A DNA stretch of 64,000 bases from Terriglobia bacterium (lineage in GTDB: Bacteria > Acidobacteriota > Terriglobia > JAJPHL01), in contig JAJPHL010000002.1 of the NCBI GenBank assembly GCA_021325275.1, forward strand, positions 124,001 through 188,000. Reading direction: 5' to 3'. Positions 30,767-38,941 of the stretch are shown here, in pieces (position 1 is the first letter of the stretch; each line of letters starts with the position of its first letter). Under the pieces are notes generated by a model, which was given only the letters and a program-made list of their open reading frames with translations, was not told where the DNA came from and did no database searches. Made by a program: the position numbers and the translations under genes.

Positions 30767-31810
30767 ATGAACCGGGCTCTGAGGATTGTTATATTTCTAA
30801 CGCTGGCCGCCGCCGCTTTTGCGCAGGCGCCTGCGGCCCAATCGACGCCTGCGGCTCAATCGACGCCCGCGGCTAAACCGAATTTGCAGTTCGAAGTTGC
30901 TTCCATCAAACCGTCGCCGCCGTTCGATCCGCAGAAAATAATGTCGGGTGAAATGCGCATCGGCATGCGGGTCGACAAGGCGCTGGTGGAAATCAACGGT
31001 CTTCCGTTGACGCAACTCATCAACATCGCGTTCAAAGTGAAGCCGTACCAAGTGGTGGCCCCGAGTTGGATGACCCAGGGCAACTTCATGACGCAGGATC
31101 GCTTCGACATTCGCGCGACGATGCCGGAAGGCGCCACCAAAGACGACGTGCCGCAAATGCTGCAAGCCCTGCTCGCGGAGCGCTTCAAGCTTACCTATCA
31201 TCGCGACAGCGCGGAGTTGCCGGTTTACGCGTTGACCGTCGCGAAGGGCGGCGCGAAACTGAAGGACGCGCCACCGGAGCAGCCCACGACCGAAGGTGAC
31301 GCCGACAAACAAGGCGTGTTTTCCGGACGCCCTGACGCGAAAGGCGGCATGAGCGTGCGTGGTCCCAACGGCAACATGAAGATGCAAATGCAAGACGGCG
31401 TGATGCATATGGAAGTAGAGCGCGCGACCATTCCGATGTTCGTCGACATGATCTCGGGATTCGTCGATAAACCCGTAGTCGACGAAACGGATTTGAAAGG
31501 CGCCTACACCATCTCACTCGAGCTGAGCATGAGCGATATGATGAACGCCGCGAGAGCGCAGGGCGTGACGGTGGGCGGGCCTCCCGGCGGAGGTGGAGGA
31601 GGCGGTGGCGGCCCTGCTGTCATGATCCGGACCGACGGCGGGGGTGGCACGCCGGGCGGCGGTGGCGGAGCGGCCGGTGACGCGCCCGATCCAGGATCGG
31701 CGTCGATTTTCCGCACGATTCAGAAGCTGGGATTGAAGCTCGATCCGAAAAAAGCACCGATCGGAAAAATCATCATCGACCACTTGGAAAAAACACCGAC
31801 GGAGAACTAG
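30767..31810 (+). CDS. TIGR03435 family (soil-associated) secreted protein
   Basis: 347 residues from the ATG at 30767; the ORF is open 144 bases further upstream but that part lacks a signal-like N-terminus. A signal peptide ends near AAAFAQ, followed by repeated PAAQST units. The family signature FEVASIKPSPPFDP and the later ATMPEGATKDDVPQMLQALLAERFKL and ELPVYALTVAKGGAKL are present. A Gly/Pro-rich linker lies near residues 275-315. TIGR03435 proteins are strongly expanded in Solibacter-like acidobacteria and have no known activity. GGGGGTG about 14 bases before the ATG may be the ribosome-binding site. Confidence 0.9.
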   Translation: MNRALRIVIFLTLAAAAFAQAPAAQSTPAAQSTPAAKPNLQFEVASIKPSPPFDPQKIMSGEMRIGMRVDKALVEINGLPLTQLINIAFKVKPYQVVAPSWMTQGNFMTQDRFDIRATMPEGATKDDVPQMLQALLAERFKLTYHRDSAELPVYALTVAKGGAKLKDAPPEQPTTEGDADKQGVFSGRPDAKGGMSVRGPNGNMKMQMQDGVMHMEVERATIPMFVDMISGFVDKPVVDETDLKGAYTISLELSMSDMMNAARAQGVTVGGPPGGGGGGGGGPAVMIRTDGGGGTPGGGGGAAGDAPDPGSASIFRTIQKLGLKLDPKKAPIGKIIIDHLEKTPTEN

Positions 31811-31851
31811 CGCGGCGGCAGGCCATTGTGTATCGAATATCCTGACAATTC

Positions 31852-31948
31852 GACACAGAGATCACTGAGGACACAGAGCACACAGAGAAAAGCAAAAACG
31901 AGTTTTGCCTTTCTCTGTGTGCTCTGTGTTCTCTGTGGCCTCGGTGTC
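31852..31948. repeat. CACAGAG-type long inverted repeat
   Basis: Two arms of about 45 bases built of ACACAGAG/GAACACAGAG units, meeting at GCAAAAACGAGTTTTGC. It separates the TIGR03435 gene from efp and may act as a terminator-like hairpin. Confidence 0.85.
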
Positions 31949-31957
31949 AAGAAAGGG

Positions 31958-31963
31958 TATAAT
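31958..31963 (+). promoter_or_regulatory. candidate -10 box for efp
   Basis: TATAAT lies 38 bases before the efp ATG; no convincing -35 hexamer is seen because the expected position falls in the end of the inverted repeat. Confidence 0.4.
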
Positions 31964-32000
31964 TGATTGTTAACCCCACAGCAAGGACACCAGCCACACC

Positions 32001-32561
32001 ATGATGCAGGCAACCCTTTTGCGCCCCGGAGTGATCATCAAACACGAGGGCGATTTGTTCACGATTTTCTCCGTGGAGCACCGCACGCCGGGCAACAAGC
32101 GCGGATTCATGCAGGTAAAAATGCGCAATCTGCGCAACGGCGCGATGACCGACTACCGGTTCTCGTCGGAAGATCGCGTCGACCGCGTCGTGATGGATGA
32201 GCACGAGATGCAGTACATGTACCACGACGGCGATTTCTACTACTTCATGAACACTTCGAACTACGAGCAAATCCATCTGACCAAAGAATTGCTTGGCGAC
32301 GCCGTGGATTACCTCCTGCCGGAAATGAACATCAACGTGGAGTTTTACGAGGAGAAACCGGTGGGCGTGGACCTTCCGGCCACCGTGGATCTTCTGGTCG
32401 TTGAAACCGAACCGGCGATTAAGGGCGCGACGGTATCGAACGTGATGAAGCCCGCGAAAACCGAAACCGGGTTGGTGGTGAACGTGCCGCCTTTCGTCGC
32501 CGAAGGGGATCGCATTCGTGTCAACACCGCCGAGGGAACCTACCAAGAACGAGTTCAATAG
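32001..32561 (+). CDS. efp: translation elongation factor P
   Basis: 186 residues with the three-domain EF-P layout: KOW-like N-domain (about 3-65), OB domain (about 68-125, ETDYRF/DGDFYYFMNTSNYEQIHL region) and C-terminal OB (GATVSNVMKPAKTETGLVVNVPPFVAEGDRIRVNT). EF-P relieves ribosome stalling at polyproline. The loop that enters the peptidyl-transferase centre reads HRTPGNKRGF, so the residue after PG, which is modified Lys in E. coli and Bacillus, is Asn32 followed by Lys33 and Arg34. No epmA, epmB, earP or ymfI gene is in the window. The following metallophosphoesterase ORF may begin inside the end of this gene. Confidence 0.95.
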   Translation: MMQATLLRPGVIIKHEGDLFTIFSVEHRTPGNKRGFMQVKMRNLRNGAMTDYRFSSEDRVDRVVMDEHEMQYMYHDGDFYYFMNTSNYEQIHLTKELLGDAVDYLLPEMNINVEFYEEKPVGVDLPATVDLLVVETEPAIKGATVSNVMKPAKTETGLVVNVPPFVAEGDRIRVNTAEGTYQERVQ

Positions 32562-33732
32562 CGCGCCAACATCGTGGCGGGCCCGCCGCGTTGGCGGCGC
32601 GGTGTCAAAAGCGCTTTTTCCCATCGCCCTCAGCATTGCGATCGTCACCGCTTGCCGCATGGCATTCGATGTGGCAGGCTTTTCTCGTTACGCCGAGATC
32701 GAGTCGCCGCGCCGGTGGCCCGAGTTGTTTCTGCATCCCGCCGGCACCGTGGCGCGCGCACGTGTCGGGGCGTTCCTCATTTGCATTGGGGCGTTTCTTG
32801 CTTTCGCGGCGGCCATCGTGGTGCACGAATGTTTTCTTCTCGTCGCGAAGCGCTCGCAATACCCATCGCTCTATCAATGGCTGCGATGGACCGTTTTCTG
32901 CGTCACCGCCGGCGGCGCGTTGTGTCTCGCTTATGGATTCAAGGTGGAGCCGTCTTGGCTCTCCACGACACACGTGCATCTCGAAACATCGAAACTTCCG
33001 CGCGGCGCGACGGCGAAGTTCGCCGTGATCTCCGATCTGCACATGGATCGCGAGGCCAAACTCGAAGGCAAACTTCCTGGCGCCATCGCCCCTGAAAAAC
33101 CCGATGCGATTTTCTTTCTCGGCGACGCGATGAACAGCACGTGGGCGCTGGGTCCGTTCAAGCAGTTGATGTTTACGCTGCGGCAGATCGCGCCGGTCGT
33201 CGCCGTGCTCGGCAATCAGGATGAAGGGGCGTGGTGGGAGAGCCACGACCCATACAGGGGAACGCCGGTGCTCGTGCTTAAGAACGCAAGTACCGCGCTA
33301 AACATTCGCGGCGCGTCGATTTACGTTTGGGGCCAGGACTCCACCGTGCCGTGGTTGCCGCCAGGAGCGATCCGGCCGGTGCATTTGATCCCGCCACCCG
33401 GCGACGCGCACGGGTCGTATGCGATCGTCCTTAATCACACGCCCGACTTGATCGATCAAGCGTCGCGAGGCGGGTACGATCTTTATCTCGCGGGACACAC
33501 GCACGGCGGACAAATCGCGCTGCCGTTCTACGGCGCCTTGGTGACGAACTCGCGCTTCGACAAGCAATACGAAGCGGGACAGTTTCAAGTCGGCCCAACA
33601 ACGCTCTACGTGAATCGCGGCCTGGGATTTGCGCGCTGGCCGCAACCGGAAGCGCGCTTTTTCGCGCGGCCGGAGTTGACGATCATCGAGATCACGGGAG
33701 CGGCTAACGCGGCCCATGATCCGCGACAGTAA
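32518..33732 (+). CDS. membrane-anchored calcineurin-like metallophosphoesterase
   Basis: Up to 404 residues. The earliest start (GTG at 32518) overlaps efp by 44 bases; GTG at 32602 would give 376 residues and begin just before the first membrane helix. About three membrane segments occupy residues 33-140, then the phosphoesterase domain: ISDLHMD (metal site, about 171-177), FLGDAMN, GNQDEGAWW, LNHTPD and AGHTHGGQ. The usual GNH[DE] motif is GNQD here, so the catalytic His is replaced by Gln, although the metal-binding residues remain. Similar anchored enzymes act on UDP-sugar lipids or phospholipids; the substrate is unknown. Confidence 0.85.
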   Translation: MSTPPREPTKNEFNSAPTSWRARRVGGAVSKALFPIALSIAIVTACRMAFDVAGFSRYAEIESPRRWPELFLHPAGTVARARVGAFLICIGAFLAFAAAIVVHECFLLVAKRSQYPSLYQWLRWTVFCVTAGGALCLAYGFKVEPSWLSTTHVHLETSKLPRGATAKFAVISDLHMDREAKLEGKLPGAIAPEKPDAIFFLGDAMNSTWALGPFKQLMFTLRQIAPVVAVLGNQDEGAWWESHDPYRGTPVLVLKNASTALNIRGASIYVWGQDSTVPWLPPGAIRPVHLIPPPGDAHGSYAIVLNHTPDLIDQASRGGYDLYLAGHTHGGQIALPFYGALVTNSRFDKQYEAGQFQVGPTTLYVNRGLGFARWPQPEARFFARPELTIIEITGAANAAHDPRQ

Positions 33733-33754
33733 TCGAGCGGCTCTCTGACGCGCG

Positions 33755-35428
33755 TCACACGCTCTTTCCAGCCTTGAGCAAATCCGCGGCGTGGGCGAGC
33801 GCCGTTTCGGTGACGCGCGTTCCACCCAACATCCGCGCGATCTCCGCGGGACGCTCCTGCGCCGAAAGCAGACGCACCAGCGTGACGGTGCGTCCCCCGT
33901 CGCCGCGCTTCTCCACCGAGTAGTGGCCCGCCGCAAACGCCGCGACTTGCGCCAAATGCGTCACGCAAATCACTTGATGCGCTCCCGAAAGCGCTTTCAG
34001 TTTTCGGCCCACGGTGTCGGCGACGCGTCCACCGATGCCGGCGTCGACTTCGTCGAATACCAGCGTCCCGCCGCGGCCGCCCACGCCCGCCGCCAACTCG
34101 AGCGCCAGCATCAATCGCGACAACTCGCCGCCCGACGCCGTTTCTTTCAGCGGGTGTAGCGGCTCGCCGGGGTTCGGTGAGATCAAGAACTCAACACGAT
34201 CGGTGCCCGATGCGCGCCACTCGGCAGAGTCGTCGCCAAACTCGACGCGGAACCGCGTTCCTTCCATCGCCAACTCCGCCAGATTCTTCTGCACTGCCTT
34301 TTCCAAACGCTTGGCCGATTCTTTCCTCCGCGTGGACAGCGCGCCCGCCGCCGCGCGATACGCGGAAGCCGCCGCTTCAAGATCCTTGGCGGCTGCGGCG
34401 GCCAGTTCCTCCGACGATTCGAGTTCCGTCAGTTGCCGCGTGATTTTCTCGAGATGCGCTTCGACCTCCGGCAGTCCCGGGCCGTATTTGCGCTTCAGGC
34501 GATCGAGCGCAGCCAGGCGATCCTCCAATTGCTCGAGGCGCTTGGGGTCGGCGTTCATGTGCTTCATGCGATCGCGCACGGTGAACGCGCTCTCTTCGAT
34601 CGTAACTTTAGCGGCGCGCAGATCCGCGAGCAGCGGCTCAAGCGCCGCGTCGAAGCGCGCGATTTCGTCGAGCGCGCGCAGGGCCAGCGCCGTCGACGTC
34701 GTAGCGGCGTTGGGCGCGTCGTAAAGTTGCTCGAACGCGGTGGTGAGCGCGGTGTGAATTTTGCCGGCGTTCGCCAGGACGCGTTTCTCCGCTTCCAGCG
34801 CCGCGTCTTCGCCGGGCTTCGGGACAACGGCTTCGATTTCTTTCTTCTGGAATCCCCACAAATCGGCGAGGCGCAGTTTTTCCTGCTCGCCGCGCTGGAA
34901 CGACTCCACGCGCTCGCGCGCCGCGCGCCAGCGATCGTACGCTTCGCTGACTGCCGACAGCTCAGCGGTGTCTTGGGCCGCGCGATCGAGCATTTCGAGC
35001 TGTGCCGAAGCGGAAAAGAGCTCCTGCTGGTCGTTTTGTCCGTGAATTTCCGCGAGCCACGGCGCGAGCGCGCGCAAAGCGCTCACCGTCGCGGGAACGT
35101 CGTTGACGAAGACGCGCGCTTTCCCCGCTTGCGTCAGTTCGCGGCGGATTAGCAACGTGTCGTCCTCGAGCTCGAGACCCAGTTCGTCGAGCTTCGCCGC
35201 CAGCGCCTTGCTGCGACGCACGGAGAACTCGCCGGAGACGATGGCGCGATCGCTCCCCGCGCGGATCGCGTCGGTCGTCGCTTTCGCGCCGAGCAACAAT
35301 CCCAGCGCGTCCACCACAATCGACTTGCCGCTGCCGGTTTCGCCGGTGAGCAAGTTCAATCCCGCGCCAAACTCGATGGAAAGCTTGGCGATCAGCGCGT
35401 AGTTCTCAATGTGCAGAGCTTGCAGCAT
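33755..35428 (-). CDS. recN: DNA repair protein RecN
   Basis: 557 residues, full length for RecN. Walker A GETGSGKS at 29-36 follows the N-terminal LQALHIENYALIAKL segment; a long coiled coil fills the middle (about 155-380); the ABC signature (ASGGELSRLMLALEL) and Walker B (LVFDEVDAGIGG) are near 425 and 450, with CVTHLAQVA as the switch His region. RecN is an SMC-like ATPase that holds broken DNA ends together for recombination. It is the last gene of the parA-parB-HDAC operon; its ATG immediately follows the stop of the upstream 102-residue gene, with no spacer. Confidence 0.97.
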   Translation of the reverse strand: MLQALHIENYALIAKLSIEFGAGLNLLTGETGSGKSIVVDALGLLLGAKATTDAIRAGSDRAIVSGEFSVRRSKALAAKLDELGLELEDDTLLIRRELTQAGKARVFVNDVPATVSALRALAPWLAEIHGQNDQQELFSASAQLEMLDRAAQDTAELSAVSEAYDRWRAARERVESFQRGEQEKLRLADLWGFQKKEIEAVVPKPGEDAALEAEKRVLANAGKIHTALTTAFEQLYDAPNAATTSTALALRALDEIARFDAALEPLLADLRAAKVTIEESAFTVRDRMKHMNADPKRLEQLEDRLAALDRLKRKYGPGLPEVEAHLEKITRQLTELESSEELAAAAAKDLEAAASAYRAAAGALSTRRKESAKRLEKAVQKNLAELAMEGTRFRVEFGDDSAEWRASGTDRVEFLISPNPGEPLHPLKETASGGELSRLMLALELAAGVGGRGGTLVFDEVDAGIGGRVADTVGRKLKALSGAHQVICVTHLAQVAAFAAGHYSVEKRGDGGRTVTLVRLLSAQERPAEIARMLGGTRVTETALAHAADLLKAGKSV

Positions 35429-35737
35429 TTAGTCGAGGTCGATATCGCGGTGCGGTTTTTCCACCGGCTGATCTTTCACCTTGTTGAATTGCTCTTCGAA
35501 CTTGCGCGCTAACACATCGGCGTGACTGCGTTGCGTTTCGCCGAGTTGACGGAAGACGTCGTCGCGTTTCGCGGCTTGATCCTGCAAGCGCCGCGCGGCG
35601 TCACCCAAGTCCATTTCGAGATGCGCCTTGCTTTGCGGCGGCTCCTCGTGCGAAAGAACGGCGCCCAGTTTCGCGTCGATCACCATGGTTGCCTTGCAAC
35701 AAGGACATTCGATTTCGAAAGTTTTTTTGGCGCTCAT
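35429..35737 (-). CDS. small zinc-ribbon/coiled-coil protein
   Basis: 102 residues beginning MSAKKTFEIECPCCKATMVI. A single CPCC (C11, C13, C14) looks like half of a zinc ribbon, and the rest is a charged helical region (LEMDLGDAARRLQDQAAKRDD onward, about 41-90) likely to form a coiled coil. The start overlaps the HDAC stop codon by one base and the stop abuts the recN start, so its place between them is firm. No family recognised. A 345-codon ORF that runs through it from 36466 is a frame shadow of the HDAC gene; only this last part is the gene. Confidence 0.8.
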   Translation of the reverse strand: MSAKKTFEIECPCCKATMVIDAKLGAVLSHEEPPQSKAHLEMDLGDAARRLQDQAAKRDDVFRQLGETQRSHADVLARKFEEQFNKVKDQPVEKPHRDIDLD

Positions 35738-36651
35738 CACGCGCCTCCCTTCAATGATTCCGCTAGTGCGCGCGCGGTATTCACGTGGATCTGTACGGTG
35801 TCGGCCACGCGATGCGCGTAACCACCGGCGAGCGACACCATCACCGGCACGTGACGATGGCGCGCCGCGTCGAAGACCATCAAGTCGCGGTGCGAAAGTC
35901 CCGACATGGTCAGGCCGAGACCGCCCAGTTGGTCGTCGCGATACGGATCGGCGCCGCCAACGTAGCAAACCAAGTCGTAATCGCCCGCGCGAAACGCCGC
36001 GTCGAGCGCGTCGGATAAGTATCTCAAGTATTCGTCGTCGCCCGTGCCGTCCGCGAGATCGACGTCGAGATCGCTGGGAGGTTTTACAGACGGGTAATTG
36101 TTTAGTTGATGCAGCGACACGGTGAAGACCGAGTTGTCGCCCGAGAAGATCGCCGCGGTGCCATTGCCGTGATGCACGTCGCAATCGACCACCAGCGCGC
36201 GGCGAATCGCGGCGTCCGCCTGCAAACAGCGGATCGCTACCGCCACGTCGTGGATCGCGCAAAATCCTTCGCCGTGATCGGGGAACGCATGGTGAAATCC
36301 ACCGCCGACATTCATCGCACCGCCGTCCATCAGCGCGTGACGCGCGGCGAGAGTCGATCCGCCGGCGCTGAGCCACACGGCGTCGACCATTTCGCGCGAA
36401 TAGGGAATTTCCAGGCGCAGAAGATCGGCATAGGTCAAATGGCCGCAGCGCAATTTGCGCACCCATTCTTGTCCGTGCACCAGCAGGATATCGTCGTCGC
36501 TAGCCGGCTCGGGAACAATGAAATCCTCCTCGGAAGCGATTCCCTCGGCGAGAAGTTGATCGTGAATCAGACGATATTTCGAAGAAGGAAAGACGTGATC
36601 GCCCAAATGCAGGTCGTAGTTCTCGCTGTAGACCAGCTTGAAGGGCAGCAT
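35737..36651 (-). CDS. histone deacetylase family protein (class IV-like acetyl-lysine/polyamine deacetylase)
   Basis: 304 residues. Arginase-like HDAC fold with GGGFHHAFPDHGEGFCAIHD (His-His pair near 137-141), VDCDVHHGNGT (zinc ligands Asp and His near 168-172) and GGADPYRDDQLGGLGLT (third Asp ligand region near 250). Bacterial members deacetylate acetyl-lysine, polyamines or other amides. It starts 6 bases after parB and overlaps the next small gene by a base, placing a deacetylase between chromosome partition and recombination genes; whether it acts on proteins of that operon is unknown. Confidence 0.93.
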   Translation of the reverse strand: MLPFKLVYSENYDLHLGDHVFPSSKYRLIHDQLLAEGIASEEDFIVPEPASDDDILLVHGQEWVRKLRCGHLTYADLLRLEIPYSREMVDAVWLSAGGSTLAARHALMDGGAMNVGGGFHHAFPDHGEGFCAIHDVAVAIRCLQADAAIRRALVVDCDVHHGNGTAAIFSGDNSVFTVSLHQLNNYPSVKPPSDLDVDLADGTGDDEYLRYLSDALDAAFRAGDYDLVCYVGGADPYRDDQLGGLGLTMSGLSHRDLMVFDAARHRHVPVMVSLAGGYAHRVADTVQIHVNTARALAESLKGGA

Positions 36652-36657
36652 AACGTG

Positions 36658-37572
36658 CTATTCCTCTTCGCCCGCCAGCCGCTTGTAGAGCCGCTGCAAG
36701 TCCCCGGCGTTGTAATACTCGATTTCGATGCGCCCCGCGCCGCGCGCGCCTTCCACGATTATCACCCGCGTGCCGAGCGCGCGCTCCATCTCCTGAATCG
36801 CCGCGCGCATGTTGGGATCGACGGGTTTCGCCGCAGCCGGCGCGGATTCTTCCTTCGGCGACACGAGTTTTTCGAGCGCGCGAACACTCAAGCCTTGCTC
36901 AGCGGCGCGTAGCGCAAGTTTGCGCTGCACATCGGCGGCAAGGCCGACAAGAACTTTGGCGTGACCCATGGAAAGCGCGCCTTCGGCGACCATCGCCTGC
37001 ACTTCGCCCGCTAATTTCAGCAAGCGTAGAAAATTCGTGATGGTGGCGCGATCTTTTCCGGTGCGCTGCGCGATTTGCTCGTGCGTCAGGGCGAAATCGC
37101 GGCTCAGTTGCTCGAAGGCGTGCGCCGTTTCGATGGCGTTCAAGTCCTCGCGCTGGATATTTTCGATCAGCGCGACTTCGAGCAGACGATCATTCGAAAC
37201 ATTTTGGACAATCGCAGGAACCCCCGAGAGTCCCGCGATTTTCGAGGCGCGCCACCGTCGTTCACCCGCCACAAGTTCAAAACGTTCCGTTGATCCGGGC
37301 GCGGGCCGCACCAGAATCGGCTGAACGACACCGTTGGCGCGAATCGATGCGGCCAATTCGGCGAGCCTTTCGGGTGAAAACGTCCGGCGCGGCTGGCTGG
37401 GATTCGGCTGAATCGCGTCGACGGGGATTTCGCGCACCCCGCCGTTGGTGCTCGCGGCCGGCGCCCCAGGCGGAGGAGCAGGTGCGGGTTGCGGCGCGCG
37501 CGACGCGATCAGCGATTGCAGACCGCGGCCGAGCGCCTTACGCCCCTCCGGCTTCCCGCTGCTTGGGCTCAT
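36658..37572 (-). CDS. parB: chromosome-partitioning protein ParB
   Basis: 304 residues from the ATG at 37572 (a TTG two codons earlier is possible). N-terminal [11 protein letters not shown] is the ParA-contact motif; then a Pro/Ala linker; ParB/Srx CTPase domain with [24 protein letters not shown] and [15 protein letters not shown] (about 60-155); HTH with [24 protein letters not shown] (about 160-195); dimerisation domain at the C-terminus with [14 protein letters not shown]. It overlaps the 3' end of parA by 35 bases. No parS site (16-bp palindrome around CACGTG) was seen by eye in the window. Confidence 0.96.
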   Translation of the reverse strand: MSPSSGKPEGRKALGRGLQSLIASRAPQPAPAPPPGAPAASTNGGVREIPVDAIQPNPSQPRRTFSPERLAELAASIRANGVVQPILVRPAPGSTERFELVAGERRWRASKIAGLSGVPAIVQNVSNDRLLEVALIENIQREDLNAIETAHAFEQLSRDFALTHEQIAQRTGKDRATITNFLRLLKLAGEVQAMVAEGALSMGHAKVLVGLAADVQRKLALRAAEQGLSVRALEKLVSPKEESAPAAAKPVDPNMRAAIQEMERALGTRVIIVEGARGAGRIEIEYYNAGDLQRLYKRLAGEEE

Positions 37573-38326
37573 TCGCAAGAATCTCCTTCGCTAATTGAAT
37601 ATAGCTCTCCGCACCCTTACTGCGCACGTCATAAAGCAGAATGGGTTTGCCGAAACTGGGCGCTTCGGCTAAACGCACGTTGCGCGGAATCATGGTTTGA
37701 AACGCTTCGCTGCCGAAGAACTCGCGCAGATCGCCGGCCACTTGCTGCGAAAGCTTGGTGCGATCGTCGTACATGGTGAGCACGGCGCCTTCGAGCTTCA
37801 GCGCCGGATTCAAGCTTTCGCGCACGCGTTCCAGCGTATCGAGCAATTCGGAGACGCCTTCCAGAGCAAAATACTCGCACTGTACCGGCACCAGCAGCGT
37901 GTCCGCGGCGACCAACGCGTTGACCGTCAGCAAGTCGAGCGACGGCGGGCAATCGAGCAGGATGAATCGATAGTCGTTGCGCACCGGCTCGATCGTTTCG
38001 CGCAAGCGGAACTCGCGGCGCTCTTCGTTGGTGAGTTCGGGCGCGGCGCCCGCCAGATTCTTGCTCGACGGCGCCAGGAACAAGCCTTCCAGCGCCGTGG
38101 GCAGGATCACTTCTTGAATCGTCCGCTCGCCCGCCAGCGCTTCGTAAATCGTGGGGCGCCCGGGATCGCGCGCGTACCCGAGACCGCCGGTGGAATTCGC
38201 TTGTGGATCGCAATCCACCAGCAGCACGCGGCATTCTGCCGCGGCTAGTGAGGCCGCTAAATTGATGGCGGTGGTCGTCTTTCCGACTCCGCCCTTCTGA
38301 TTCGCAATGGCAATGACGCGCGACAT
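37538..38326 (-). CDS. parA: chromosome-partitioning ATPase ParA/Soj
   Basis: 262 residues, typical size for chromosomal Soj. Deviant Walker A KGGVGKTT at 11-18, Walker A' DCDPQAN near 39-45 and Walker [14 protein letters not shown] near 122-134. ATP-dependent dimers bind DNA non-specifically and drive ParB/parS segregation. First gene of the operon parA-parB-HDAC-zinc-ribbon protein-recN. The upstream 130 bases include an inverted repeat (38351-38423) shared with the divergent bifunctional-nuclease gene. Confidence 0.97.
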   Translation of the reverse strand: MSRVIAIANQKGGVGKTTTAINLAASLAAAECRVLLVDCDPQANSTGGLGYARDPGRPTIYEALAGERTIQEVILPTALEGLFLAPSSKNLAGAAPELTNEERREFRLRETIEPVRNDYRFILLDCPPSLDLLTVNALVAADTLLVPVQCEYFALEGVSELLDTLERVRESLNPALKLEGAVLTMYDDRTKLSQQVAGDLREFFGSEAFQTMIPRNVRLAEAPSFGKPILLYDVRSKGAESYIQLAKEILANEPKQREAGGA

Positions 38327-38350
38327 TTTCGCCAGAGAGAAAACTATATA

Positions 38351-38423
38351 ACAGAAGTAGGGACAGGCATCCTTGCCGGTCCCGCGGTCGAACGCGACAG
38401 TCGAGGACGCCTGTCCTACTGTG
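38351..38423. repeat. intergenic inverted repeat with GGACAGGC core
   Basis: ACAGAAGTAGGGACAGGCAT at the left and CGCCTGTCCTACTGTG at the right form imperfect arms around a short centre (GGTCCCGCGGTCG). It lies between the divergent parA and bifunctional-nuclease genes. Confidence 0.7.
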
Positions 38424-38455
38424 ATAATGTGGTCAGTGAGGGGGGGAGAGTCGCC

Positions 38456-38941
38456 ATGGAAGTGGAGATGCGCATTCGCGGGCTGATGATGGACCCGGTT
38501 ACGAATATGCCCATCGTCATTTTGAAAGATGTCGGCGGCAGCACCATCCTACCGATTTGGGTCGGCATCTACGAGGCCAACGCCATCGCCTTGGAAATCG
38601 AGAAAGTCACTACGCCGCGCCCCATGACGCACGACCTGATTAAGAATTTGTTGATGGGCTTGAACACCGAAGTGCGCAAAGTGGTGGTGAACGATCTTCG
38701 CGAGGACACTTTTTACGCGCTGATTTGGCTGGAACGCGACGGGCAAACGATTTCCATCGACTCGCGTCCCTCGGACGCCTTGGCGCTGGCGCTGCGCTTG
38801 GATTGTCCCATCTTTGTGGAAGACGCGGTGTTGAAAACGTCCAAGCAAGTGGGCTCGGTCTCTGAGAAAATCAACACCGAGGATATTCGCAAGTGGCTGG
38901 AGAATCTTCCCGACGAGGACATGGGCCGCTACAAGATGTAG
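38456..38941 (+). CDS. bifunctional nuclease family protein (DUF151)
   Basis: 161 residues from ATG 38456; GGGGGGAG lies a fitting distance upstream, whereas the earlier in-frame GTG has none. The whole protein is a BFN/DUF151 domain: [45 protein letters not shown] and [21 protein letters not shown] are all family hallmarks. Some members bind or cleave RNA and DNA; the Thermotoga structure and plant homologues suggest roles in stress responses, while the biochemical role in most bacteria is open. The next ORF overlaps its end. Confidence 0.92.
   Translation: MEVEMRIRGLMMDPVTNMPIVILKDVGGSTILPIWVGIYEANAIALEIEKVTTPRPMTHDLIKNLLMGLNTEVRKVVVNDLREDTFYALIWLERDGQTISIDSRPSDALALALRLDCPIFVEDAVLKTSKQVGSVSEKINTEDIRKWLENLPDEDMGRYKM

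Noticed and set aside
35429..36466. 345-codon minus-strand ORF
   Set aside because: Only its last 102 codons form a gene; the rest is the wrong frame of the HDAC gene, with Arg/Ser-rich composition.
36658..38326. Replication origin or parS sites near parAB
   Set aside because: No 16-bp parS palindrome around CACGTG, dnaA boxes, dnaA, gidAB or rpmH genes were seen in the window.
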